A stretch of DNA of 27,107 bases from DASUZB01 sp036377075 (GCA_036377075.1 DASUZB010000281.1:1-27107), one strand, 5' to 3'; counted from the first letter of the stretch, positions 6,603 through 14,415 are shown. Numbers and translations are program-made. The notes: generated by a model not told the origin, from the letters alone.

Positions 6603-8068
6603 CGCGGCGCGGTCCCGTCGGCGGCGGCGCGGTGCCGCTCCAGCTTCGAGCGGAACGCCGCGGCGCGGTGCGGGTCGGGATCGAAGCGGCGGCCGATCCC
6701 GACCCGCTCGGTCGCCTCCGCCAGCGACGCGTACGCCCCGACCCCGACGCCCGCCAGCAGCGCCGCGCCGAAGCTGCCCGGCTCGTCCTGGTCGGGGACC
6801 TCGACGGGGACGCCGAGGAGGTCGGCCTTGAGCTGCATCCACCAGCCCGACCTGGCGCCGCCGCCGGCGACCCGGCAGCGCCGCACCGGGCTGCCGGCGC
6901 CACGCAGCGCGGCGATCGCGAACGAGAGGTCGCACGCGATCCCTTCCATGGTCGCCTTGACCAGCTCGAGGGGCGAGGTCGCCAGGGTGAGCCCGGAGAT
7001 CGCGCCCGCGGCGTGCCCGGCCTCCGGCCACGGCGCCCCCGCGCCGGAGAGGTGCGGGACGACCAGCACCGGGCTCGGTTCCGTGCCGGCGTCCCGCAGG
7101 CGGGCCTCCAGGCCACGCAGCCCGGTCCCGGTGACGCCGCGAGCCCAGTCCACCACGCTGGTCCCGTTGGGGCTGCGCGCCCACAGGCCCTTGCCCGGCG
7201 TGCTCGGCTGCGGGGTCAGCGCGAGCCGTGAGCCGGTGGCGCGGCGCAGGTCCGGCCGGGCGACCGGCGCCACCACCGACTCCCAGGTCCCCACCGCCAC
7301 CAGGGCGTCCCCCTCCTCGACCACGGCGGAGCCGACGGCCGCGCAGGAGCCGTCCCAGCTCCCGACGACGAAGGTGCACCGCGACGGCAGGCCGAGCTCC
7401 TCGGCGGCGCGAGGGCGGATCCGGCCGAGCGGGGTGGCCCACGGCACGATCTCGGGGAGCAGCCGCCCGTCGAGGCCGAGGGCGTCGAGCCGCTCGCCGG
7501 ACCAGCCGCCGCCGGCGAGGTCGAAGAGGAGGAACCCGGAGGCCAGCGCCGGGTCGACCACCGGACGGCCGACCAGCCGCAGCGAGGCGAGCTCGTGCCA
7601 CCCCAGGAACCAGCGCGCCCGCTGCAGGGTCCGCGGCGCCCGCTCGCGCCACCACAGCAGCCGGTTGGTGGGGTCCATGTGGTCGGGGACGTGGCCGCAC
7701 GCCCGGATCCACTGCTCGCGCGAGCGCGGCAGGACGGCGACGGCCTCCGACCCGGGGCGGCGGGCGTCCGCGGTCCGCAGGCACGGCCCGAGCGCGCTGC
7801 CGTCGCGCCGCGCCGGGAAGCCCTCGCGCCCCGAGGCCGAGACGGCCAGCGCCGCCGGCGGGTCGCGGCGCAGGCGGGGGCTGGCGGTGAGGCGCCGGAC
7901 CGCGCGGACCGTCGCGCGCCACACCTCGTCGCCGTCGCTCTCGGACAGGCCGGGCGCCGGGTGGAGGGAGGGGGCGGCCTCCGCGGCACGGGCCAGCACG
8001 GTTCCGGACTCCCGGTAGGCGACCGCTTTGACCGCAGTCGAGCCGATATCGATGCCGACGAGACTCAC
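6599..8068 (-). CDS. FGGY family carbohydrate kinase
   Basis: This 489-residue sugar kinase phosphorylates a polyol or ketose with ATP in the cytosol. The N-terminal phosphate-binding motif GIDIGSTAVKAV is at residues 5-16, the catalytic base is Asp239 in GSWDGSCAAVGS, and the C-terminal adenosine-binding GGGARS is at 402-407 with DEPGSFGAALLAG after it. The length matches xylulokinase/gluconokinase-like members, but the substrate loop is not diagnostic, so I do not name the sugar. The GTG at 8068 follows GGAGG by 6 nt; an in-frame GTG at 8098 would overlap the putative -10 box and is rejected. It is the first gene of a two-gene operon with the TPP enzyme. Confidence 0.88.
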   Translation of the reverse strand: MSLVGIDIGSTAVKAVAYRESGTVLARAAEAAPSLHPAPGLSESDGDEVWRATVRAVRRLTASPRLRRDPPAALAVSASGREGFPARRDGSALGPCLRTADARRPGSEAVAVLPRSREQWIRACGHVPDHMDPTNRLLWWRERAPRTLQRARWFLGWHELASLRLVGRPVVDPALASGFLLFDLAGGGWSGERLDALGLDGRLLPEIVPWATPLGRIRPRAAEELGLPSRCTFVVGSWDGSCAAVGSAVVEEGDALVAVGTWESVVAPVARPDLRRATGSRLALTPQPSTPGKGLWARSPNGTSVVDWARGVTGTGLRGLEARLRDAGTEPSPVLVVPHLSGAGAPWPEAGHAAGAISGLTLATSPLELVKATMEGIACDLSFAIAALRGAGSPVRRCRVAGGGARSGWWMQLKADLLGVPVEVPDQDEPGSFGAALLAGVGVGAYASLAEATERVGIGRRFDPDPHRAAAFRSKLERHRAAADGTAPR

Positions 8069-8096
8069 CGACGGCCTCCGCAGGAGAAGGGGGGCC

Positions 8097-8148
8097 ACAC
8101 TACCAAGCAGGGCGAGCGGCAGACAGGGCCGCCCCGAGCCGGTAGCGT
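8097..8148. promoter_or_regulatory. Divergent promoters between the kinase and PLP-enzyme genes
   Basis: On the minus strand TAGTGT (8102-8097) is a candidate -10 giving a short leader with the kinase SD. On the plus strand TAGCGT (8143-8148) would start transcription about 6 nt before the ATG at 8161, which has no SD, so that mRNA would be nearly leaderless. No convincing -35 is seen for either. Confidence 0.42.
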
Positions 8149-8160
8149 TGGCGTCCGACC

Positions 8161-9219
8161 ATGGACGACGTCAGCGAGCTGCCCTCACCGGCCCTGATCG
8201 TGCGCCTGGCCGCGTTCGAGGCGAACGTCGCGGCCGCGGACGGGCTGCTGCGCGGCAGCCACCAGCGGCTGCGGCCGCACGTCAAGACGCACCGCACGCC
8301 CGCGCTGGCGTTGCGGCAGCTCACGGCGGTCACCGCGGGGCTCACCTGCGCGACCGTCGGCGAGGCCGAGGCGATGGTCGGCGCCGGCGCCGGCGACGTG
8401 CTGGTCGCCAACGAGGTGGTGCAGCCGGCCAAGCTCGCGCGGCTCGCGGCGCTGGCACGGCGCGCCCGGGTGGGCGTCGCGCTGGACTCCGCCGAGGGCG
8501 TGCGGGCGCTCGGCGCGGCGGCGCGGCGCGGCGGCGCCGAGGTGCTCGCGCTGGTCGACGTCGACGTCGGGCTGGGGCGCTGCGGCGTGGCCGGCCCGGC
8601 CGCGGCGGTCGAGCTCGGCCGCGTCGTGGAGGGCACGCGCGGGCTCGCGCTCGCCGGGATCATGGGCTACGAGGGCCGCATGCGCGCCGAGCGCCAGGAC
8701 CGCGCGCGGACGATCGCCAGGGCGTACGAGACGCTCGCGGCGACCAAGGACGCCTTCGACCGCGCCGGCCTCGCGGCCGCCACGGTGTCCTCGGCCGGCA
8801 CCTCGACGCTGCGCGAGGCGCTCGCCGACCCCACCATCACCGAGGTCCAGGCGGGCACGTACGCGCTGTGGGAGGCGAACCTCGACGGGCTGCCGCTGCC
8901 CTTCGCCCCCGCGTGGGCGCTGGTCGCGACCGTGATCAGCCGGACCGGCGACCGCGTCGTGCTCGACGTGGGGCGCAAGTCGATCGCGTGCGACTACGGG
9001 CCACCGGTGCCGCTGGCCGACGGCGCGGTGCTGGAGTCCATCCACGAGGAGCACACCACGCTGCGCTTCGGCGGCGGGGCGCCCGCCCTCGGCGAGCGGG
9101 TCGAGCTGCGGCCCGGGCACGTGCGGCTGACCTTCAACCTCCACGACACCGCCTGGCTGCTGCACGACGACGGCTCGGTGGAGCCGGTCGCCGTCGCCGC
9201 GCGCGGGCGCTCCTGGTGA
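8161..9219 (+). CDS. D-threonine aldolase/D-serine dehydratase-like PLP enzyme (fold III)
   Basis: This 352-residue protein has an alanine-racemase-type N-terminal barrel with the PLP-binding Lys42 in PHVKTHRTP, and a C-terminal D-serine-dehydratase-like domain. Relatives cleave beta-hydroxy-D-amino acids (retro-aldol) or dehydrate D-serine, using a metal held by a C-terminal His-x-Cys or His-x-Asp. Here that motif is PGHVRLTFNLHD: His320 is present but Arg322 stands where Cys/Asp is expected, so the metal site may be lost or rebuilt. The paralogue at 23974-25134 keeps HAC. There is no Shine-Dalgarno sequence; the start rests on similarity and the TAGCGT box. It converges on a GntR gene 15 bases away. 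The substrate is unknown. Confidence 0.8.
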   Translation: MDDVSELPSPALIVRLAAFEANVAAADGLLRGSHQRLRPHVKTHRTPALALRQLTAVTAGLTCATVGEAEAMVGAGAGDVLVANEVVQPAKLARLAALARRARVGVALDSAEGVRALGAAARRGGAEVLALVDVDVGLGRCGVAGPAAAVELGRVVEGTRGLALAGIMGYEGRMRAERQDRARTIARAYETLAATKDAFDRAGLAAATVSSAGTSTLREALADPTITEVQAGTYALWEANLDGLPLPFAPAWALVATVISRTGDRVVLDVGRKSIACDYGPPVPLADGAVLESIHEEHTTLRFGGGAPALGERVELRPGHVRLTFNLHDTAWLLHDDGSVEPVAVAARGRSW

Positions 9220-9234
9220 CCGGCGCCGCGCCGC

Positions 9235-9954
9235 TCAGCCCTCACCCAGCCGTTCGTACAGCGCCCTGATCGCGAGCACGTGGTCGCGCACCCGCGCCGC
9301 CGCCAGCTCGCCGTCCTCGTCGCGGACCGCCTGGAAGATCCCCCGGTGCTCGCCGACGTCCCAGGTCCCGAAGCCGTCGGCCAGCTCCTGCAGGCGCGGG
9401 GCGCGGTCGAGCATCCGGTGGAAGAGCGAGCGGACGACGCCGGCCAGGACCTCGTTCTTGGCGGCCTCCGCCAGCCGGACGTTGAACTCCACGCCGAGCC
9501 GGGTGGCCCGGTCGGCGGATCCGCCGGTGGCGAGGCGCCGCTGGCCCTCCAGGACCCTTTCCAACGCCCGCAGGTCGGCCTCGGTGCGGCGCGCCGCGGC
9601 GAGGCGCGCCACCTCCGGCTGCAGCACCAGGCGCGCCTCGATCAGCGCGTTGGTCTGCGCCCGGACGAGCGCCGGTGCGACCGGCTCGTGGCCCAGGCCC
9701 GGGGCCGCCGGCGAGGCGACGAAGACCCCGCGGCCGTGCCGGATGTCGAGCGCCCCGAGCGCGGCGAGGCCGGTGAGGGCCTCCCGCACGGTCGAGCGGC
9801 CGACGCCCAGCTGCTCCGCCAGGGCGCGCTCCGACGGCATGCGCGTGCCCGCCGGCTGCGTCCGGACGGCCTCGAGCAGCCGCTCGGCGACCGTCTCGAC
9901 CAGCTTGCGCCTGGGAGCCGGCTCGAAGGTGAGGGTAGGTTCGTTGCTTGACAT
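9235..9954 (-). CDS. FadR-subfamily GntR transcriptional regulator (FCD domain)
   Basis: This 239-residue protein has an N-terminal winged helix (about 15-80; helix-turn-helix SERALAEQLGVGRSTVREAL at 41-60, wing HGRGVFV) and an all-helical FCD ligand-binding domain. FadR-type regulators usually repress neighbouring catabolic genes until an acid or sugar-acid ligand binds. It diverges from the APC permease/dhaKL/rpiB operon, and the TGGTCAGACCA palindrome between them is the expected operator, so it probably controls that operon and itself. The ATG at 9954 lacks an SD; a TTG at 9972 is an alternative 6 codons upstream. It is closest in style to PdhR/LldR-like members rather than the other two GntR proteins in this window. 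Confidence 0.87.
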   Translation of the reverse strand: MSSNEPTLTFEPAPRRKLVETVAERLLEAVRTQPAGTRMPSERALAEQLGVGRSTVREALTGLAALGALDIRHGRGVFVASPAAPGLGHEPVAPALVRAQTNALIEARLVLQPEVARLAAARRTEADLRALERVLEGQRRLATGGSADRATRLGVEFNVRLAEAAKNEVLAGVVRSLFHRMLDRAPRLQELADGFGTWDVGEHRGIFQAVRDEDGELAAARVRDHVLAIRALYERLGEG

Positions 9955-9975
9955 GCCCGCAGGACCGCTCAAAGA

Positions 9976-9986
9976 TGGTCAGACCA
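9976..9986. promoter_or_regulatory. FadR-type operator TGGTCAGACCA
   Basis: A perfect TGGT/ACCA inverted repeat with three central bases matches the TGGTnnGACCA-type operators known for FadR, PdhR and LldR. It is the only such site I found between the divergent GntR gene (start 9954) and the permease gene (start 10036). It overlaps a possible minus-strand -10, TATGGT (9991-9986). A second small inverted repeat, ATCACCTGAT, lies at 9991-10000. Confidence 0.62.
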
Positions 9987-10035
9987 CCATATCACCTGAT
10001 GAGCCGTGGGCGTCGGTGCGGGATGGGAGGGCGCA

Positions 10036-11508
10036 ATGGACGAGCGTCCCGTGGTCAGGAGCGACCTCAAGGAAGGAGCCCTCGGGCTCACCGGCGCGAC
10101 GATGCAGGCGATCACCCACATCGCCCCGGCCATCGCCGCGCTGTTCTTCACCCAGTTCATCGTGTCGCTGGCCGGCATCACCGCCCCGCTCGCCTACGTC
10201 GTCGGGGTCGTCGTCGTGCTGATGCTCGGCAACACGCTGGTGCAGCTCTCCAAGCACCTGCCGTCGGCGGGCGGCTACTACACCTACGTGAGCCGCGCCC
10301 TCAGCCCGCGGGCCGGCTTCCTGACCTCCTGGATGTACGTCCTGTACTCGCCGCTGTCCGGCGGGCCCATCTACGGCTTCTTCGGCTTCATCCTCGCGGG
10401 CGAGCTGAAGGCCAACTACGACGTCGACCTTCCCTGGCTGTGGTGGGTGTGCGTGCTCGTCGGCGCGCCCCTCACCGCGTTCCTGCAGCACCGCGGCATC
10501 GAGCTGTCGGCCAGGGCGCTGCTGGTCCTGGGCGGCGCCGAGATCCTGATCGTGCTGGCGCTGGCCATCTCCGGCTTCGCCAACCCCGGCCCGGGCGGAG
10601 TATCGCTGTCGGTCTTCGACTTCGGCAACAAGCTCGCCCTGTCCGGCTTCACGCTGGCGATCGTGCTCTCCGTCCAGGGCCTCACCGGGTGGGAGGCGGC
10701 GGCGCCGCTCGCCGAGGAGACCAGGGACCCGCGGCGCAACGTCCCGCGGTCGGTGATGCTGTCGATCTGCATCCTGGGGACCTTCCTCGTGCTGACGTTC
10801 TGGGGCGTGATCACCGGCTTCGGCGTCGACGACGTCGACAGCCTGATCAACTCCAAGGAGCTGCCCGGCCTGGCGCTGGCGCACCGGCTCTGGGGCGGGG
10901 CGTGGTGGCTGATCCTCGCCGCCTTCTTCACCTCGACGCTGGCCGTCTGCCTCGCCACCGCGAACGTCGGCACGCGCATGTGGTACGGGATGGCCCGCGG
11001 CGGCGCGTTCCCGAAGGCGCTCGCCAAGGTCCACCCGACCTACCGGACGCCGACCAACGCGATCCGGCTGCAGCTGTGCCTGGCGCTGGCGAGCGGCATC
11101 GTCGGGGGCCTGTGGTTCAAGCCCGACGTCTCCTTCTTCTTCATCGACGGGCTGATCCTGGTCCTCGGCGTGGCGTTCGTGTACGTCATGGCGAACGTCG
11201 CCGTCGGCCGCTACTACCTGGGCGAGCGCAGGAGCGAGTTCAACCCGCTGCTGCACCTGGCCTTCCCGATCGTCTCGTCGGTGGTGCTGCTGTACGCGAT
11301 CGCGATCTCCTTCCAGCCGTTCTGCACCACCATCTGCCCGGCCTCGCCGTTCAAGTGGGCGCCGCTGGTCGACGGGGTGTGGCTGCTGCTCGGCGTCGGC
11401 GTCCTGGTGTACTACCGCGCCAGGGGTCGCGAGGACTGGGTGCGGCAGGCAGGCGCCGCCCTCGGCGAGAGCGAGGCCGAGCTCGAGCGGACGGTCGGCT
11501 ACCCGTAG
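10036..11508 (+). CDS. APC superfamily amino-acid/polyamine permease (first copy)
   Basis: This 490-residue integral membrane transporter has about 12 hydrophobic helices starting near residue 25 (GATMQAITHIAPAIAALFF). The signature GLTGWEAAAPLAEETRDP in the middle is typical of APC-family members, which import amino acids, amines or related compounds by proton or ion symport. The ATG at 10036 follows GGGAGG by 5 nt. It is paralogous to the permease at 17273-18727: both carry NPGPGG/SPGPGG, GxGTRxWYGM-like segments and a RARGREDW tail. It is first in an operon with dhaK, dhaL and rpiB, an unusual partnership because those enzymes handle ketoses, so the imported compound may be an amino polyol or an amino acid that yields one. 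Confidence 0.88.
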   Translation: MDERPVVRSDLKEGALGLTGATMQAITHIAPAIAALFFTQFIVSLAGITAPLAYVVGVVVVLMLGNTLVQLSKHLPSAGGYYTYVSRALSPRAGFLTSWMYVLYSPLSGGPIYGFFGFILAGELKANYDVDLPWLWWVCVLVGAPLTAFLQHRGIELSARALLVLGGAEILIVLALAISGFANPGPGGVSLSVFDFGNKLALSGFTLAIVLSVQGLTGWEAAAPLAEETRDPRRNVPRSVMLSICILGTFLVLTFWGVITGFGVDDVDSLINSKELPGLALAHRLWGGAWWLILAAFFTSTLAVCLATANVGTRMWYGMARGGAFPKALAKVHPTYRTPTNAIRLQLCLALASGIVGGLWFKPDVSFFFIDGLILVLGVAFVYVMANVAVGRYYLGERRSEFNPLLHLAFPIVSSVVLLYAIAISFQPFCTTICPASPFKWAPLVDGVWLLLGVGVLVYYRARGREDWVRQAGAALGESEAELERTVGYP

Positions 11509-11516
11509 GGCACCCG

Positions 11517-12527
11517 TTGAAGAAGTTCGTCAACGACCCGCTCGACGCGGTCGAGGAGATGCTCGAGGGCTTCCTGGCGACCCACCGGGAGCTGGTGCGG
11601 CGGCTCGACACCGCCCGCGTGGTGGTGACGGCGACGCCGCGGCCGCGGGGGACGCGGGTGATCAGCGGCGGCGGCTCCGGCCACGAGCCCGCCCTGCTCG
11701 GCTACGTCGGCGCGGGGCTGCTGGACGCGGTGGTGGTCGGCGACATGGTGGCGTCGCCGCCGGCCCCGGCGGTGCTCGAGGCCATCCGCGCGACCGACAC
11801 CGGCGAGGGCGTCCTGATCGTGATCGGCAACTACGCCGGCGACGTCATCAACTTCGAGATGGCCGCGGAGTGGGCGCTCGAGGAGGGCCACCGGACCGCG
11901 ATCGCGGTGGTCAGCGACGACGCGGCCGGCGACGACCTCGGCGACGTCCGCTCGCGGCGCGGCCTGGCGGGCGGCGTGCTGGTGTGGAAGGTCGCCGGGG
12001 CCGCGGCGGCGGCCGGCGGCTCCCTCGAGGAGGTCCGCCGCGCCGCGGCGGCGGCGATCGAGCGCGTCCGCACCGTGGCGGTCGCGCACGGGCTCGGCAC
12101 GATCCCGGGGTCCGACCACACCGCCTTCACCGTGGCCGCGGGCGAGTACCAGTTCGGCGTCGGCCACGGCGAGCCGGGCATCAGGAGCGCGCCGATGGCC
12201 CCCGCCGACCAGGTGGTCGACGCGATGCTGGAGCGGCTGCTGGCCGGGGGGTTCCTGCGCGAACCGGGCGCCCGCGCGGTCACCCTGGTGAACGGCCTCG
12301 GCGCGGTGCCGCTGCTGGAGCTGTACGTCGTCCAGCGGCACCTGCTGGCCGAGCTGGCACGGGAGGGGATCGCCGTGCACCGCAGCTTCGTCGGGCAGTT
12401 CTACACCGCGTTCGAGACGGCTGGCTTCTCCATCACCCTGATGCAGGCCGACGACGAGCTGGCCCGGCTGGTCGACGCACCCGCGCTGGCGCCCCACTTC
12501 CGGGTCGGCGACTGGCCGCGGCGATGA
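11517..12527 (+). CDS. dhaK: Dihydroxyacetone/tetrulose kinase, DhaK subunit
   Basis: This 336-residue protein matches DhaK along its length: the N-terminus MKKFVNDPLDAVEEMLEGF parallels E. coli DhaK, GGGSGHEPA (residues 51-59) contains His56, GNYAGDVINFE holds Asp109, and His217 in GVGHGEPGI is the residue that covalently binds the ketose carbonyl. One residue is missing just before this His compared with the usual GVGIHGEPG. DhaK binds the ketose as a hemiaminal while DhaL supplies phosphate. The TTG at 11517, 8 nt after the permease stop, fits the family N-terminus; no ATG or GTG is available and the SD is weak, so coupling to the permease is likely. The stop overlaps the dhaL start as ATGA. 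Confidence 0.92.
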   Translation: MKKFVNDPLDAVEEMLEGFLATHRELVRRLDTARVVVTATPRPRGTRVISGGGSGHEPALLGYVGAGLLDAVVVGDMVASPPAPAVLEAIRATDTGEGVLIVIGNYAGDVINFEMAAEWALEEGHRTAIAVVSDDAAGDDLGDVRSRRGLAGGVLVWKVAGAAAAAGGSLEEVRRAAAAAIERVRTVAVAHGLGTIPGSDHTAFTVAAGEYQFGVGHGEPGIRSAPMAPADQVVDAMLERLLAGGFLREPGARAVTLVNGLGAVPLLELYVVQRHLLAELAREGIAVHRSFVGQFYTAFETAGFSITLMQADDELARLVDAPALAPHFRVGDWPRR

Positions 12528-13165
12528 CCGGGACGGCCGCCCTGCTGGCGGTCCTGCGGGCGGTCACCGACGAGCTGCCACGGCACGAGCGGCGGCTCAA
12601 CGAGCTGGACGCCGCGGTCGGCGACGGCGACCACGGCTTCGCGATCACGCGCTGCTGCCGCGCCATCCGCGAGCGGCTGGAGACGCTCCGCGACGCCTCG
12701 GTGGCGGAGGCGCTCACCGCCGCCGGCACGGCGGTGGTCGCCGGCGCCGGCGGGGCGAGCGGCGCCCTGCTCGGCTCGGCGCTGCTCGCGGCGGGGCGGG
12801 CAGCCGGCGACGGGCGGCCGGTCGACGCGGCACGGGTCGCCGGCATGCTCGACGCGGCGCAGCAGGCGGTTGCGACGAGGGGCCGCGTCGGCCTGGGCGA
12901 CAAGACGATGCTCGACGCGCTCGTCCCCGCCGCCGAGGCGGCGGGCCGGGCGGCCGGCGCCGGCGGCTCGGTCGGCGACGCCGTCGCCGCGGCCGCCGAC
13001 GCCGCCGAGCGGGGCGCGGAGGCGACCGGCGCGATGGTCGGCAGGGCCGGGCGCGCCCCTCGCCTTGGCGAGCGCTCGCTCGGGCACCCCGACCCGGGCG
13101 CTGTCTCGGTGGCGCTGATGCTGCGGGTCGCCGCCGACCACCTCCGGGAGGCGGGCGCGCCATGA
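12524..13165 (+). CDS. dhaL: Dihydroxyacetone/tetrulose kinase, DhaL nucleotide-binding subunit
   Basis: This 213-residue DhaL protein is the nucleotide-binding half of the kinase. The Mg-nucleotide Asp cluster is seen in ELDAAVGDGDHGFA (Asp29, Asp34, Asp36), and the C-terminal HPDPGAVSV segment is typical. In PTS-type systems DhaL holds ADP that DhaM rephosphorylates; in ATP-type systems DhaK and DhaL act with free ATP and are usually fused. Here they are separate and no dhaM is present in the window, so the phosphate donor is undetermined. Start and stop both overlap neighbours by ATGA, showing a tightly coupled dhaK-dhaL-rpiB unit. The protein is very Ala-rich. Confidence 0.92.
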   Translation: MTGTAALLAVLRAVTDELPRHERRLNELDAAVGDGDHGFAITRCCRAIRERLETLRDASVAEALTAAGTAVVAGAGGASGALLGSALLAAGRAAGDGRPVDAARVAGMLDAAQQAVATRGRVGLGDKTMLDALVPAAEAAGRAAGAGGSVGDAVAAAADAAERGAEATGAMVGRAGRAPRLGERSLGHPDPGAVSVALMLRVAADHLREAGAP

Positions 13166-13668
13166 AGGCGGGCGGGGCGGCGGTCCGGATCGCCATCGGC
13201 TCCGACGACGTCGGGCGGGAGCTGAAGGAGGCGATCGCGGCGCACCTGCGTGGCCTGCCCGGCGGGCCGGTCTGCCTCGACCTCAGCCCGGCGGGCGGCG
13301 GGGACCTCGACGTGCCCGAGGTCGCCCGGCTGGTCGCCGAGTCGATCCGCCGTGGCGAGGCCGACCGCGGGGTGCTGGTGTGCGGCACCGGGGTCGGGAT
13401 GGCGATCGCGGCGAACAAGGTGCCGGGGATCCGCGCCGCGGTGTGCCACGACGTCTACACCGCCGAGCACGCCCGCAACAGCAACGACGTGCAGGTGATC
13501 GTGTTCGGCTCCCGGGTGGTCGGCGGCGAGCTCGCCAAGCGGGTGCTGGATGCCTGGCTCGCCGCCGGGTTCGAGCCGAACGAGCGGCGGCGCCGCCGGA
13601 TGGCGCAGCTCGCGGCGCTCGAACGCTCCTACCGGCGGCCTACTCCTCGCTCCCCGACCCGGCGGTGA
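13162..13668 (+). CDS. rpiB: RpiB/LacAB family sugar-phosphate isomerase, probably for a tetrulose phosphate
   Basis: This 168-residue protein has the RpiB/LacAB fold: IAIGSDDVGRELK at the N-terminus, the active-site Cys74 in LVCGTGVGMAIAANKVPG, and VFGSRVVGGELAKRVLDAWL. Two residues that are His in E. coli RpiB differ: the His of SDHxG is Asp16, and the His of the RxHND block is Ser107. With dhaK-dhaL upstream this suggests isomerisation of an erythrulose 4-phosphate-like ketose phosphate to an aldose phosphate rather than ribose 5-phosphate work (inference from the known erythrulose kinase/isomerase pairs). The start overlaps dhaL as ATGA. The C-terminus has a Pro/Arg/Ser tail that overlaps the 3' end of the opposite GntR gene by 29 nt. 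Confidence 0.85.
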   Translation: MKAGGAAVRIAIGSDDVGRELKEAIAAHLRGLPGGPVCLDLSPAGGGDLDVPEVARLVAESIRRGEADRGVLVCGTGVGMAIAANKVPGIRAAVCHDVYTAEHARNSNDVQVIVFGSRVVGGELAKRVLDAWLAAGFEPNERRRRRMAQLAALERSYRRPTPRSPTRR

Positions 13669-14389
13669 CCAGCCGCAGCGCCTCGCGCACCGGCGTCGGC
13701 TCGTGCTCCGGGTCGACCAGCGCGATCAGCGTCAGCGCCGTGCGGGCGAGGTGGCGCACCAGCTGCACGCTCACCGCCTGCGCGTCCCCCGACGCGCAGG
13801 CCTCGACGATGCCGGCATGCTCCCGGACGGCCTCGGGCCAGGCCAGCGGCGCGGCCATGTAGACCCGCCGGTAGCGCTCGGCGTGGTCGGAGAGCTCCCG
13901 GGCGAGCCGTTCGATGCGCTCGCCCGCGTACTTCCGCAGCAGCTCGTGGTAGCGCCGGTGGGCGGCCTCCCAGGCGTCGATGTCGCGCCCCTCGGAGAGC
14001 TGGTTCAACTGCGCCAGCGCCTGTGTGAGCTCCGCCAGGTCCGTGGGCGTGAAGCGGGGCACGGTCAGCCGCACCGCCAGCGCCTCGACCAGGACGCGGC
14101 TGGCGTAGACCTGCTCCAGGTCGGTCATCGACAGCTCGGCGACCCGGACGCGCCGGTTCGGCGCCGAGTCGATCAGCCCCTCGCGCTGCAGCATCCGCAG
14201 CGCCTCGCGCAGCGGGGTCCGGCTCACCCCGAGCCGGGCGGCGAGCTGGACCTGCGAGATCGGCATCCGGGGATCGAGCTCGCCGCGCAGGATCGCCTGC
14301 CGCAGGCGGTCGTGCACGACCTCGGTGGAGAGCTCGGGCACGGTCGCCGGCCCGGCTTCGCCGGGCTGGCCGGTGGGCTCCGCCTCCAT
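13640..14389 (-). CDS. GntR family regulator with FCD domain, last gene of the 12-gene operon
   Basis: This 249-residue protein has a winged helix-turn-helix (about 20-85; LAARLGVSRTPLREALRML at 49-67, wing SAPNRRVRVAEL) and a helical FCD domain whose metal/ligand His residues include those in AHRRYHELL. It is a paralogue of the GntR at 26228-27004, with a near-identical recognition helix (LGVSRTPLRE) and wing, so the two may read the same operator. It lies 26 nt downstream of mhpE in the same direction, hence is probably co-transcribed and able to feed back on the operon. The ATG at 14389 lacks a clear SD; a GTG at 14398 is possible. The 3' end overlaps rpiB. Confidence 0.85.
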   Translation of the reverse strand: MEAEPTGQPGEAGPATVPELSTEVVHDRLRQAILRGELDPRMPISQVQLAARLGVSRTPLREALRMLQREGLIDSAPNRRVRVAELSMTDLEQVYASRVLVEALAVRLTVPRFTPTDLAELTQALAQLNQLSEGRDIDAWEAAHRRYHELLRKYAGERIERLARELSDHAERYRRVYMAAPLAWPEAVREHAGIVEACASGDAQAVSVQLVRHLARTALTLIALVDPEHEPTPVREALRLVTAGSGSEE

Positions 14390-14415
14390 CCGGGGCACGC
14401 CGCTGCCGCCGCCGC

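Noticed and set aside
4818..7922. Single minus-strand frame running through the kinase into the TPP enzyme
   Set aside because: The kinase reads in a different frame and ends with TGA at 6601-6599, overlapping the TPP-enzyme GTG; the upstream half of this frame is non-coding.
4929..8018. Very long open frame on the plus strand (over 1000 codons) opposite the TPP enzyme and kinase
   Set aside because: Its translation is low-complexity Arg/Gly/Ala/Pro sequence with no motif; it mirrors GC-rich coding on the other strand, where both proteins have full active sites.
9948..12527. Frame in phase with dhaK extending back through the permease gene
   Set aside because: Residues upstream of the TTG at 11517 are Arg/Pro-rich shadow sequence; the permease in another frame has clear membrane helices and a good SD.
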